From: Clostridia bacterium
Lineage (GTDB): Bacteria > Bacillota > Clostridia > Oscillospirales > Acutalibacteraceae
Assembly (NCBI GenBank): GCA_017416485.1
Contig: JAFQCH010000016.1
Coordinates: forward strand, 124,001-188,000
DNA length: 64,000 bases
Direction: 5' to 3'
Part shown: positions 29,323-36,440 of the stretch, piece by piece
Layout: each line of letters opens with the position of its first letter
How positions within the stretch are numbered: the stretch's first letter is position 1
Program-made: the position numbers and the translations under genes
Notes under the pieces: model-generated
The model's database searches: none
What the model saw: only the letters and a program-made list of their open reading frames with translations
Told to the model about the DNA's origin: nothing

Positions 29323-30447
29323 TTACATAAGCCCTCCGTCTACTCTCTTTTCATCCAGATATGACTCTCCCGTTATCCATGGGTCGGCCCCCTGCGGTTC
29401 AAAATCAAGATTGTCCGTTATCAGGTCTTTATTGCGCACAAACCACTTTTTATCGGGATGCTCGCTTTCTTTGCCCGACACCAAGGCACCCGTCGGGCAC
29501 ACATCCACACATCGCAGGCAACCTTTGCAGTGATGGTAGTCAAGGCCGCGGTTCATCATGGTCGGCTTGTTGCGGTATTCCCCAGGCAAAAATTGGAACA
29601 CCATATCGGGACAGGTTGTGTCACAAAGCCCGCAATGAATACATTTTTCAGGCAGGAAAAGAGGAATAAACCCTTCGCGCGAGGGGGATAAATCGTTGGA
29701 AACCGTGCTTCCGAAATGCGGGTTCACGCCGCCGACAGGCGCATTTTTATACCCCCATCTGCTGCGTATCTCACGGTATTCTGTTTTTTGAAATCGCCCG
29801 TCAGGAATAAATTTTTGGTTTGTTACCCCGGCATAGCCCAGTTCTATACCTTGCAGATTAAATGCAAGCATTGCGGGATATTTCTTGCCTAAGGTATCTC
29901 TCACCAATTCTTTCACTGCCTCAACAGGAATAAAGCCTGATGCTTTCGCAACAGCTCCCAGAAGCACCATATTGATCCGGCTTTTGCTTTTAAGTGCCAA
30001 TTCAAGGGCATTTACACAAAAGATATTTCCCGCATACAATTGAAGATCTTCACGAATTTTTGCAGGCGTTGCATCGGTATTAACGACCAGCGTGCAATTT
30101 TCATTCACACCGGCTGTTACGGGCAGCGTCTTTGAAAGTGCATGATGAAACAGAACCAGAAGATGCGGGTTTTCAACCGGACTGTTGTGCAGAATCTCAT
30201 GCTCCGGTGCGCTCCAGCGAACGTAGGATTTAACAGGCGACCCGCGCTTTTCAGACCCGTAGCTTGAAAACGCCGCTGCATTCAGTCCTAAATAAACGGC
30301 ACCGAGCTCCCCGAGCAACTTTCCGCAAAGATTCGCCCCGAGTCCGCCGATGCTTTCAAGCCGCATTTCATAACAACCGTTTTCGTTCGTCATAGGGAGG
30401 CTTACGGGATAAGGTTTTCGTTCACGAAATGTTTCAGATGGTTTCAT
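29323..30447 (-). CDS. 2-Oxoacid:ferredoxin oxidoreductase, fused gamma-delta subunit
   Basis: A 374-residue fusion. The N-terminal about 230 residues are the gamma chain (RLESIGGLGANLCGKLLGE, SSYGSEKRGSPVKSYVRW). The C-terminal part is the ferredoxin-like delta chain with two 4Fe-4S sites: CIHCGLCDTTCPDMVF and CKGCLRCVDVCPTGAL. The ATG at 30447 (AGGAGGG at about 7 bp) is preferred over the GTG just before it. Most Clostridia use a single-chain pyruvate oxidoreductase of about 1170 residues, so this two-gene form is noteworthy. First gene of the operon. Confidence 0.9.
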   Translation of the reverse strand: MKPSETFRERKPYPVSLPMTNENGCYEMRLESIGGLGANLCGKLLGELGAVYLGLNAAAFSSYGSEKRGSPVKSYVRWSAPEHEILHNSPVENPHLLVLFHHALSKTLPVTAGVNENCTLVVNTDATPAKIREDLQLYAGNIFCVNALELALKSKSRINMVLLGAVAKASGFIPVEAVKELVRDTLGKKYPAMLAFNLQGIELGYAGVTNQKFIPDGRFQKTEYREIRSRWGYKNAPVGGVNPHFGSTVSNDLSPSREGFIPLFLPEKCIHCGLCDTTCPDMVFQFLPGEYRNKPTMMNRGLDYHHCKGCLRCVDVCPTGALVSGKESEHPDKKWFVRNKDLITDNLDFEPQGADPWITGESYLDEKRVDGGLM

Positions 30448-30597
30448 CACAATACCCTCCTGTTTGTATTGCTTATATTATTCACTTTAAATTCTTCTGT
30501 ATGCAAAATTTCACAATTAAGGATTTTTGTTCTGAAAAAGGCACTCTGCTTTTTGTTTGTTTTTCTGTTTGTGCTGCTCATTGCGTGTCAGGGGAAA

Positions 30598-30631
30598 ATT
30601 ATATGCAAATTGCTCACACTGCGAGCAATTT
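30598..30631 (-). promoter_or_regulatory. Candidate promoter and palindromic operator of the oxidoreductase operon
   Basis: On the minus strand TATAAT (30598-30603) lies about 150 bp before the gamma-delta start. Overlapping its -35 region is the perfect 9-bp inverted repeat AAATTGCTC / 7 nt / GAGCAATTT (30607-30631). The combination suggests a repressor site, although a plain hairpin is possible. The -35 hexamer is poor (TTGCTC at 19 bp). Confidence 0.4.
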
Positions 30632-30641
30632 TCTATATAAT

Positions 30642-30695
30642 AAAAAGCGCAACCTCCCTGTATCGTTTGTCCGATACAGGGAGGTTGCGCTTTTT
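30642..30695. terminator. Very long perfect bidirectional terminator hairpin
   Basis: A 24-bp perfect stem (left arm 30642-30665, right arm 30672-30695, 6-nt loop TTTGTC), beginning AAAAAGCGCAACC and ending GGTTGCGCTTTTT. It separates the oxidoreductase promoter from the minus-strand gene at 30859 and would stop transcription from either side. Confidence 0.85.
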
Positions 30696-30768
30696 ATGCA
30701 GGAAATGTGGTAAGATAATAAGCAAGATAATTCTTTTACCGGTATTATTTGATATACAATAAATATAA

Positions 30769-30813
30769 AACAGGTACTTTTAAGCAACATTTTTACACTT
30801 AAAAATACCTGTT
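30769..30813. terminator. Terminator of the secreted protein at 30859
   Basis: A 16-bp stem with one mismatch (30769-30784 against 30798-30813), with T-rich runs on both strands (ATTTTTTTT on the plus side). It lies about 45 bp beyond the stop of the minus-strand gene. Confidence 0.8.
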
Positions 30814-30858
30814 ATTTTTTTTGCTTTGGGAGAAAAACAATCTTCCCTTGTTTTGCGT

Positions 30859-31740
30859 TTATTTCAAAGTGCTGAATAAGGTGTACAGGTCAATAATGAA
30901 GACACCCATAATGTATGTTCCCACAATCTGAATCACTTCACCGGGGATTCTGGCTTCTGTGATGTCAAGGTTTGCAATTCTTGCTTTCTGCCAGAGGTTA
31001 AAAATGAGTCCTTCCGTTGCGCCTGTAACAGAAAGATACTCATTCGATACAGCATACAGAATTGCGTGCAGAGCAAGCTCACCTGCAATATGCTCGTATG
31101 ACATCAAAGTTTCTTCTGCCATACCGGGGAAAAGGACTTTCTGCTCGTTGTAGAGTTTTTCTGTAGCTTCCATAAGGAGTGCGCGGTTAAGAAGTTCAGG
31201 GTGTTCTTCAATATTTACGGCAATAAATACTGTTTCCTTGCCGTCTTCAAGAAGAACATGTGAATATTCAGCTTTTTCTATAATATCATCAGCTGCAGCA
31301 GGAATATCCTCGATGTTTATGAAAAAATATTTGCTTACAAAATCAACAAAATTGCCGATGCTGAGCGTTGAAAGGAGAGTGCTGATGTCGGGAAGGGCAG
31401 GGATTGCCGGGGTTTCTGTGTCAGAGGTTTCATCATCTCCTCCTGCACCGCCCAATATTTTATCGTAAACTTTGACGATCATATCCATCATTGCGTCACC
31501 GGCTTTTTCCCAGTTTTCACTGTCAAGCAGGAAGTCCATCATCACGGACTGCGCCTTTTTTGCAAGTGAAGCGGAAAGCTTCGTAATGATAAAAAGTGAC
31601 TGCACTGTAGTCTGGGCATTGTCTGTTATTGTGCCGATGAGATCACCGGTTTTGTCGATTATGCTTGCAGCATAAACGTTGGATGCGAATGAAAAAATCA
31701 TCACAAGGGTGAGCAGAACAGCAATCAGTTTGTTTTTCAT
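30859..31740 (-). CDS. Secreted protein of unknown function
   Basis: A 293-residue exported protein. The signal peptide MKNKLIAVLLTLVMIFSFAS ends in NVYAAS. The mature part is mostly helical and acidic, with a Gly/Asp/Thr/Pro-rich hinge (GGAGGDDETSDTETP) near residue 100 and a hydrophobic C-terminus (YIMGVFIIDLYTLF). I recognise no domain. The ATG at 31740 is chosen because AAGGA lies 9 bp before it; earlier in-frame ATGs (31749, 31770) have no usable spacing. Its own promoter lies at 31772-31800 and its terminator at 30769-30813. Confidence 0.75.
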   Translation of the reverse strand: MKNKLIAVLLTLVMIFSFASNVYAASIIDKTGDLIGTITDNAQTTVQSLFIITKLSASLAKKAQSVMMDFLLDSENWEKAGDAMMDMIVKVYDKILGGAGGDDETSDTETPAIPALPDISTLLSTLSIGNFVDFVSKYFFINIEDIPAAADDIIEKAEYSHVLLEDGKETVFIAVNIEEHPELLNRALLMEATEKLYNEQKVLFPGMAEETLMSYEHIAGELALHAILYAVSNEYLSVTGATEGLIFNLWQKARIANLDITEARIPGEVIQIVGTYIMGVFIIDLYTLFSTLK

Positions 31741-31771
31741 GGTAGTCATTCCTTTTTTCTCTTTTGCCATT

Positions 31772-31800
31772 ATTCTAACATATCGTTTTGTAAAATACAA
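31772..31800 (-). promoter_or_regulatory. Promoter of the secreted protein gene
   Basis: Minus strand TTGTAT (31795-31800), 17-bp spacer, TAGAAT (31772-31777), about 30 bp before the ATG at 31740. Confidence 0.6.
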
Positions 31801-31870
31801 CAAGAAAATCAGATAAAAATTTCAATGCAATAAAAAAATCAAAACGATTATAATATATTTATATATACAA

Positions 31871-31906
31871 CATAGAACTTATAACAAATTTGTTGTAAGT
31901 TCTATG
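31871..31906. repeat. 36-bp near-perfect palindrome
   Basis: Left arm CATAGAACTTATAACAAA (31871-31888) meets its reverse complement at 31889-31906 with one mismatch and no loop. There is no gene or U-tract beside it. It could be a protein-binding site or an element end. It lies in the non-coding strip 31801-32515, which otherwise holds only repeats and gene remnants. Confidence 0.6.
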
Positions 31907-31946
31907 TAAATATCATGCTTTACTTGACATATTCGGCACAGAAGGG

Positions 31947-32023
31947 TTGCATATCATCAAAACAAAGTTTTGTATATCATCATTGTGAAAGCGCGCATGC
32001 AGCCTGCGGTTGATGATATGCAC
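31947..32023. repeat. GATGATATGCA-type hairpin repeat
   Basis: Short hairpins separated by the word GATGATAT(A/G)CA. TGCATATCATCAA (31948-31960) is perfectly inverted at 32010-32022, with a third copy (TATATCATCA) at about 31973 and a small stem AAAC-AAAG-TTTT between the first two. I recall this type of spaced hairpin repeat from other Clostridia genomes. It runs into the 3' end of the remnant ORF at 31957. Confidence 0.6.
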
Positions 32024-32182
32024 TTTTGATCCAAGGGGGTGCAAATGCTAATTTTGAGCCATTTGTATACCTCGTCTTTGTACGGACCAAACGGCGGTTT
32101 GTACCTTTTCAGCATTTCCTCCTTCCACAAATGCAGTTCCTTCTCGTTGATGATTCCCCGGTAATGGCTTTTGGACTTTCAT
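31957..32182 (-). pseudogene. Frameshifted remnant of an unknown small gene
   Basis: A ribosome site (AGAGGTG) and ATG at 32182 lead into a frame that soon turns non-protein-like. One A fewer in the AAA run after the ATG would give MKSKSHYRGIINEKELHLW and a credible continuation (KEEMLKRYKPPFGPYKDEVYKWL) before the frame enters the repeat at 31947-32023 and stops at 31957. I read it as a gene broken by a one-base shift and cut at its 3' end by the repeat. The original family is not recognised. A sequencing indel is an alternative. Confidence 0.5.
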
Positions 32183-32253
32183 AAAAGCACCTCTTTCAAA
32201 ATATTAGCCTTGCGGCTTAGCTTAATTAAAAAAGTCAAGTCCCTAAAAAATGA

Positions 32254-32288
32254 AATCACCGCGCCTATTATAAGTAGACGCGGTGATT
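32254..32288 (-). terminator. Terminator of the 34773-32327 transcript
   Basis: AATCACCGCG / 15 nt / CGCGGTGATT, a perfect 10-bp stem. Read on the minus strand it is followed by TCATTTTTTAG, a fair U-tract. It would close the operon that starts with the zinc-finger nuclease gene. Confidence 0.7.
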
Positions 32289-32326
32289 GATAAATTATTG
32301 TGAACGCTTTTGAATTGGGTTGGGGG

Positions 32327-32486
32327 TCATTGTTGAAAAGCACCAATACTCAAATCAGTTTTTATGGTGTATTTTCTGCCGTAATTGTCATAAAGAATGA
32401 TTTTTATTTTATCGTTAGGATACCATTTGAAGATGTAACCCATCTATAATTTCTGTTAATTTATCTTTCGAGATATGCTCCTGCAA
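32327..32486 (-). pseudogene. Small ORF with an apparent frameshift
   Basis: A TTG at 32486 after AAAAGGTGGG starts LQEHISKDKLTEIIDG. The adjacent frame then reads YIFKWYPNDKIKIILYDNY and continues to IGAFQQ and a stop at 32327. Removing one T in GGGTTAC would join the two into a 52-residue protein. The second part alone could start at ATG 32443 (38 residues) but has no ribosome site. No family is recognised. It lies 30 bp after the 121-residue gene, on the same strand. Confidence 0.4.
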
Positions 32487-32515
32487 TTGATTTCCCACCT
32501 TTTCTCAAAATCTGT

Positions 32516-32881
32516 TTAATCTACTTTTTCAATAAACTGCTCAATTGAAGTCGTAATTTCCTTTTTCAAAAGAACATCACATAAGATACCGAAATAATCC
32601 TGTTTGAGATTTGCATATTCGGGAAAATCTTGTGTATTACTTGGTGAAGCAACCGCAGGTATTAGATAATTATTTGCTATTGCAAGCATTTTATCGATAG
32701 TTGGATATTTTTTACGTAATTCATTATCTAATCTTTGCGCTTCAAATAAAATTTCAATAGTTGGTGTTGTTGATAAAACAGTATTGATTCTATTAAGATC
32801 ATTCGCCACATCAGATAATTCGTGCGCTTCGTGTGCAATTTTGAAAGCTTCTTTAGCTAAGTTATTATCAAAATGTATCAT
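32516..32881 (-). CDS. Small protein of unknown function next to the zinc-finger nuclease
   Basis: A 121-residue protein, predicted mostly helical and acidic, without signal peptide or membrane segment. It starts MIHFDNNLAKEAFKIAHEAH and ends TTSIEQFIEKVD. I recognise no domain. The ATG follows AAGGAAGTG at good spacing. It lies 20 bp after the 623-residue zinc-finger nuclease gene, so the two are probably co-transcribed, and may be functional partners. Base composition is markedly AT-rich compared with the housekeeping genes on either side, consistent with recent acquisition. Confidence 0.65.
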   Translation of the reverse strand: MIHFDNNLAKEAFKIAHEAHELSDVANDLNRINTVLSTTPTIEILFEAQRLDNELRKKYPTIDKMLAIANNYLIPAVASPSNTQDFPEYANLKQDYFGILCDVLLKKEITTSIEQFIEKVD

Positions 32882-32901
32882 TTTTCACTTCCTTTATGTA
32901 A

Positions 32902-34773
32902 TTAAAACTTCTGTTCTAATTTTTTTGACTTTCTACAAACAGGACATCCACTTCCTCTATTTCTATGAGCTATCGTCGCTTGCCACTCGTGTCCTTGGCT
33001 ACACTTCCACCATACTTTTATATGGCTGTTAGGCGTTACATCCGCAGGTGTTAATCCGTTATTCTTTTCATAATTCCATTCTTTCGCTAAAGATGGGTTA
33101 ATCGTTAGCAAATCGTTAAATCCTTTTAAAACTTTTTTTCCTGCGCAATATGGACAACCACGACCTCGATTTCTATCAGCAATACCAGCTTGCCATTCGT
33201 GGCCTTTACTACACTTCCACCATATTTTTTTATTGCTATTAGGCAATACATCCATAGGTGTTAATCCGCTGTTTTTTTCATAGTTCCATTCTTGTGCTAA
33301 TGTTGGATTAACAGTTTGTAAATCATTTTCACCTTTAATAGGATAACGACCCGAACAATACGGACAACCGCTTCCTTTGCTTCTATGAGATATGCACGCT
33401 TGCCATTCATGTCCTTTACTGCATTTCCACCATACCTTCTTCGCACTATTAGACATTACGTCCGCAGGTGTTAATCCATCGTTTTTTTCATAATTCCATT
33501 CTTTCACTAAAGATGGGTTGATTGTTTGTAAATCGTTTTCGCCTATTATAACTTTTTGACCTGCACAATATGGGCATCCATTTCCGCGGTTTCTATCGGA
33601 TATCGTCGCTTGCCACTCGTGTCCTTGGCTACATTTCCACCATACTTTTTTATTACTATTCGCTGCAAAATGTTCTGGCTTTAAATCGCCATTTCTCTCA
33701 AAATTCCACTCTTTCGCTCTCTCAGGATTAAAAAACAATAGGGAAATTTCTTTTTCTGTATATTCCCGCAAATTTTCTATGGCAATATTGTCTTTTTTTA
33801 GATCGACATCTACGATAGTTTCAGTGATTTCACTTAAAAGAAGTTTAAGCGTTTTTGAGAGGTCTTCTCGGTTTCTTTGAACAACATAATCTATAGAACA
33901 ATCATTGAGTGGCGGTAGTTCTTCTCTTATTCGATATAGTTTAATTCCATCTTTTGCACATTTATGGTTCTTTTCTAACTCTTGTTTCATTTTGTTTTTG
34001 TGCCAAAGATACCCATCATATTCAATGGCTATTTTTTTTGATGGAATATAAATGTCTAATTCGTATCCTTTTTCCCTATATGAGTGTATTACCTCTAAAC
34101 CATATTTTTTAAGATAATATACAATTGCATATTCGGGAAAAGAGGTATGTCGTTCAGAATTGCAAACAGGACATCCACGTCCTCTGCTTCTATCATTTAT
34201 AGTTGCTCGCCACTCGTGACCTTTGCTACATTTCCACCATGTCTTTTGTCCACTATTCGGTGTTACATCCCTGGGAGTTAATCCATCGTTTTTTTTATAA
34301 TTCCATTCTTTCGCTAAAGATGGGTTAATTGTTTGTAAATCGTTTTCGCCTACTATAACTTTTTGACCTGCACAATACGGGCAACCGTTGCCATTACTCC
34401 TGTTATTTATTGATACTTGCCATTCATGTCCCTTGCTACATTTCCACCAAGCTTTTTTGTTGCTATTCGGCGTAACATCCCCTGGGGTTAATCCATCGTT
34501 TTTTTCGTAATCCCATTCTTTCGCTAAAGATGGGTTAATCGTTAGCAAATCGTTGTATCCTCTTAAAACTTTTTTGCCCACACAATATGGACATCCATTT
34601 CCGCTGTTTCTACTGTATACCTCTGCCAACCACTCGTGACCTTTGCTACATTTCCACCAAACTTTTTTATGACTTCCTAGGGTAAGTTGCGATGGGGTGA
34701 CATCTGTATTTCTTTCCCAGTTCCATTCTGCCATCAGTTCGGCATTATCAATTAAGTATTTCTTTTCTGCCAT
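32902..34773 (-). CDS. Seven-repeat zinc-finger protein with embedded PD-(D/E)XK-like nuclease domain
   Basis: A 623-residue protein. Seven repeats of about 63-66 residues (three before and four after a central domain) each read xxAKEWNYEKNxGLTPxDV, then WWKCSKGHEW and GCPYC. This gives one CxxxH...CxxC treble-clef zinc site per repeat, as in DUF4379-type zinc-ribbon proteins. Between repeats 3 and 4, near residues 205-300, is a Vsr/DUF559-like domain: FPEYAIVYYLKKYG, YELDIYIPSKKIAIEYDGYLWH. The Glu, Asp, ExD and Trp-His are placed as in PD-(D/E)XK endonucleases. I infer a DNA-binding nuclease, perhaps of a defence or mobile system. The start follows GAGGTG. Confidence 0.82.
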   Translation of the reverse strand: MAEKKYLIDNAELMAEWNWERNTDVTPSQLTLGSHKKVWWKCSKGHEWLAEVYSRNSGNGCPYCVGKKVLRGYNDLLTINPSLAKEWDYEKNDGLTPGDVTPNSNKKAWWKCSKGHEWQVSINNRSNGNGCPYCAGQKVIVGENDLQTINPSLAKEWNYKKNDGLTPRDVTPNSGQKTWWKCSKGHEWRATINDRSRGRGCPVCNSERHTSFPEYAIVYYLKKYGLEVIHSYREKGYELDIYIPSKKIAIEYDGYLWHKNKMKQELEKNHKCAKDGIKLYRIREELPPLNDCSIDYVVQRNREDLSKTLKLLLSEITETIVDVDLKKDNIAIENLREYTEKEISLLFFNPERAKEWNFERNGDLKPEHFAANSNKKVWWKCSQGHEWQATISDRNRGNGCPYCAGQKVIIGENDLQTINPSLVKEWNYEKNDGLTPADVMSNSAKKVWWKCSKGHEWQACISHRSKGSGCPYCSGRYPIKGENDLQTVNPTLAQEWNYEKNSGLTPMDVLPNSNKKIWWKCSKGHEWQAGIADRNRGRGCPYCAGKKVLKGFNDLLTINPSLAKEWNYEKNNGLTPADVTPNSHIKVWWKCSQGHEWQATIAHRNRGSGCPVCRKSKKLEQKF

Positions 34774-34813
34774 AACCTTGGCACCTCGCTTTTTGATTTC
34801 ATATCATTTATAT

Positions 34814-34842
34814 ATTATACCATAAAATTCTACAATAGTAAA
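34814..34842 (-). promoter_or_regulatory. Promoter of the zinc-finger nuclease gene
   Basis: Minus strand TTTACT (34837-34842), 17-bp spacer, TATAAT (34814-34819), 41 bp before the ATG at 34773. The gap from 34843 to 35073 is AT-rich and shows no gene or other clear signal. Confidence 0.65.
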
Positions 34843-35073
34843 TACACCACTGAATTCATAACAGGTTATGTTTTCAGTGTTCTTTTACGGCAAAAGTGTT
34901 CGTTTGTGGGAGCAAATATTTATTGACTGGTAGTGTGCAAAAAAAAGCTGATTTTTGGTATTTTCGGTATTGGGATAACCTTATATTCCAGATATAATTT
35001 TAGTACAAAGATCTATTTTTACAGCGTTTTATACAAACAAAAGCATCAAGAATAGGTGAAAAAGCACAAAAAA

Positions 35074-35104
35074 TTAAGGCTGATTTGTTTTGAATCAGCC
35101 TTAA
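35074..35104 (-). terminator. Second terminator downstream of ssrA
   Basis: TTAAGGCTGATT / 7 nt / AATCAGCCTTAA, a perfect 12-bp stem followed on the minus strand by TTTTTTG. It lies 8 bp beyond the duplicated tmRNA 3'-end sequence at 35112-35134, just as the first terminator lies 2 bp beyond the real one. Confidence 0.8.
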
Positions 35105-35111
35105 GGCGGTT

Positions 35112-35219
35112 ATGGTGAAGCTGAGGGGAGTCGACTCTCGCACTGCGGTGCTCGGTCAGGCGCGGCTCTGACAGTCCACCGGACTGTCATTCACTCCCGC
35201 GCCGCTTCGACTCCCCTCA
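35112..35219 (-). repeat. Structured element carrying a copy of the tmRNA 3' end
   Basis: 35112-35134 repeats 35274-35296 (the ssrA T-arm, acceptor and CCA) in the same orientation, 22 of 23 positions identical. The same arm recurs inverted: TGAGGGGAGTCGA (35122-35134) against TCGACTCCCCTCA (35207-35219), 13 bp perfect. Inside are a GGCGCGG/CCGCGCC stem and the small hairpin ACAGTCC-ACC-GGACTGT (35171-35187). Read on the minus strand, it would fold into a branched RNA ending in a tRNA-like CAGCTTCACCA. It could be a remnant attachment site or a small mobile repeat that targets T-arms. Confidence 0.75.
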
Positions 35220-35232
35220 TTAACTCAAAGTA

Positions 35233-35272
35233 AAAAAAGATAACGGCACCTGTTGGCACCGTTATCTTTTTT
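35233..35272 (-). terminator. Terminator of ssrA
   Basis: AAAAAAGATAACGG / 12-nt loop / CCGTTATCTTTTTT, a 14-bp stem starting 2 bp after the tmRNA CCA end. On the minus strand it is followed by a run of T. Confidence 0.85.
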
Positions 35273-35274
35273 CA

Positions 35275-35629
35275 TGGTGGAGCTGAGGGGAGTCGAACCC
35301 CTGTCCGAAAATCCCTTACAGCGACTTTCTCCGGGCGCAGTCATTTATTTGATTCTCTCCTCAGACGGCGGGAAATGACACCCTCCGCCCTCGGACAGCC
35401 CCATTGTGCATGACAGGATATGAGGCGCTTCCCTGTGCACGTTCACCGCTGCATGACGCCTTTACACCGAGCCGCGGTGCTCTCGGGAAAGACGGCGGCC
35501 GCAATTAAGCAGCTGCGAGTACAGTATTTCTATTGTCGTTTATTTCTAAACTTGCGGAAGTTTAAAGAGGTACCGCACCTCTGCCCGCTTATCGGTGCTC
35601 AGAATCCCCGTCGAAATCCTTTCAGCCCC
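35275..35629 (-). ncRNA. ssrA: Transfer-messenger RNA (tmRNA)
   Basis: A 355-nt tmRNA that rescues stalled ribosomes with SmpB. The 5' end GGGGCTGAAAGGATTTCGACGG pairs with the 3' end CAGCTCC before an encoded ACCA. The T-arm reads GGACAGGGGTTCGACTCCCC. The tag frame ends AACGACAATAGAAATACTGT then GTACTCGCAGCTGCTTAA, giving a tag ending NDNRNTVLAAA; the resume codon is either just before or at this Asn. smpB lies upstream on the same strand. The gene has a 267-bp palindromic element directly at its 5' side and a copy of its 3' end downstream. Confidence 0.96.
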
Positions 35630-35631
35630 AT

Positions 35632-35898
35632 ATAGGGTAACGAATGCAATTCCAACCCGTTTTTTACAGGAGGATTTCCGTCGATCCTTCGTTAAAATAC
35701 TCGAAAATCCGTCAGGATTTTCTGCGTTTTGTGCCTTGTCTCGCCAAAAATCCTCTCTGTAAAAAATCTACGACCGAAAATCGAAGATTTTTTGAGTTGC
35801 AGTGGCAAGGCACATTCTGTTTGTTGTTTTTTTTCAGGGCAATGAATGAATAAAAATCTCCGATTTTCGGCGGATTTGAATTGCATCCGTCACCCTAT
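35632..35898. repeat. 267-bp inverted-repeat element between smpB and ssrA
   Basis: The ends are a 21-bp inverted repeat (35632-35652 against 35878-35898) with two mismatches; the left arm begins ATAGGGTAACGAATGCAATT. Internal hairpins include GAAAATCC-GTCA-GGATTTTC (35703-35722) and GTGCCTTG/CAAGGCAC. It lies 2 bp from the mature 5' end of tmRNA and 33 bp from the smpB stop. Non-coding. It resembles a MITE or a folded leader RNA. A TATAAT on the minus strand at 35914-35919, just outside it, could start the ssrA precursor. Confidence 0.7.
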
Positions 35899-35931
35899 TT
35901 GCGGTTCTATATTATTATACCCGTTTGGGCT

Positions 35932-36405
35932 TTAATAATCACTTTTACTGCCGCGGAACGAGCGTTCAATGTCACGCTCGGCACTCTTTTTGGCGGCAGA
36001 TTCGCGTTTGTCGTAAAGTTTTTTACCTTTGCAAAGGCCGACTTCGATCTTCAATCTGCCGTTGACAAAATAGGCAGACAGCGGAATGATGGCATAGCTC
36101 TGCTGCTTGACAAGACCGAACAGACGCATGATTTCACGCTTGTGCATCAGCAGCTTGCGTGTGCGCATGGGGTCACGGTTGAAGATGTTGCCCTTGTCAT
36201 AAGGGGAAACATGCATCCCGTGCAACAGCAGTTCGCCGTTTTCGACCATGCAATACGCATCCTTGAGGTTCAGTTTGCCCTGACGGATGGATTTGACTTC
36301 CGTTCCGCACAGTTCGATCCCGGCTTCGTGGGTTTCGATGACAAAATATTCATGGTAAGCCTGACGGTTGGTAGCTACCGTGTTTTCACGCACACTCTTT
36401 GCCAT
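35932..36405 (-). CDS. smpB: SsrA-binding protein SmpB
   Basis: Binds tmRNA and brings it to stalled ribosomes. 157 residues, normal length. It shows the OB-fold start NRQAYHEYFVIETHEAGIEL, GTEVKSIRQGKLNLKDAYC, HVSPYDKGN, DPMRTRKLLMHKREI and the basic C-terminal tail KGKKLYDKRESAAKKSAERD that enters the ribosome. It lies between argS and ssrA in a leftward cluster. Start ATG follows AAAAGGAGGG. Confidence 0.97.
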   Translation of the reverse strand: MAKSVRENTVATNRQAYHEYFVIETHEAGIELCGTEVKSIRQGKLNLKDAYCMVENGELLLHGMHVSPYDKGNIFNRDPMRTRKLLMHKREIMRLFGLVKQQSYAIIPLSAYFVNGRLKIEVGLCKGKKLYDKRESAAKKSAERDIERSFRGSKSDY

Positions 36406-36440
36406 AAAAACCCTCCTTTTCGGTGTTTATTGGTGTTTGC

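Noticed and set aside
25403-30733. Word ATAATAAGCAAGAT shared at about 25403 and 30716, each after a terminator hairpin
   Set aside because: A 14-bp exact match in 64 kb is expected by chance several times, and the flanks do not align.
30429-30762. Two overlapping short hydrophobic ORFs on the plus strand
   Set aside because: They run through the 24-bp terminator hairpin at 30642-30695 and the candidate oxidoreductase promoter. No ribosome site; composition is not protein-like.
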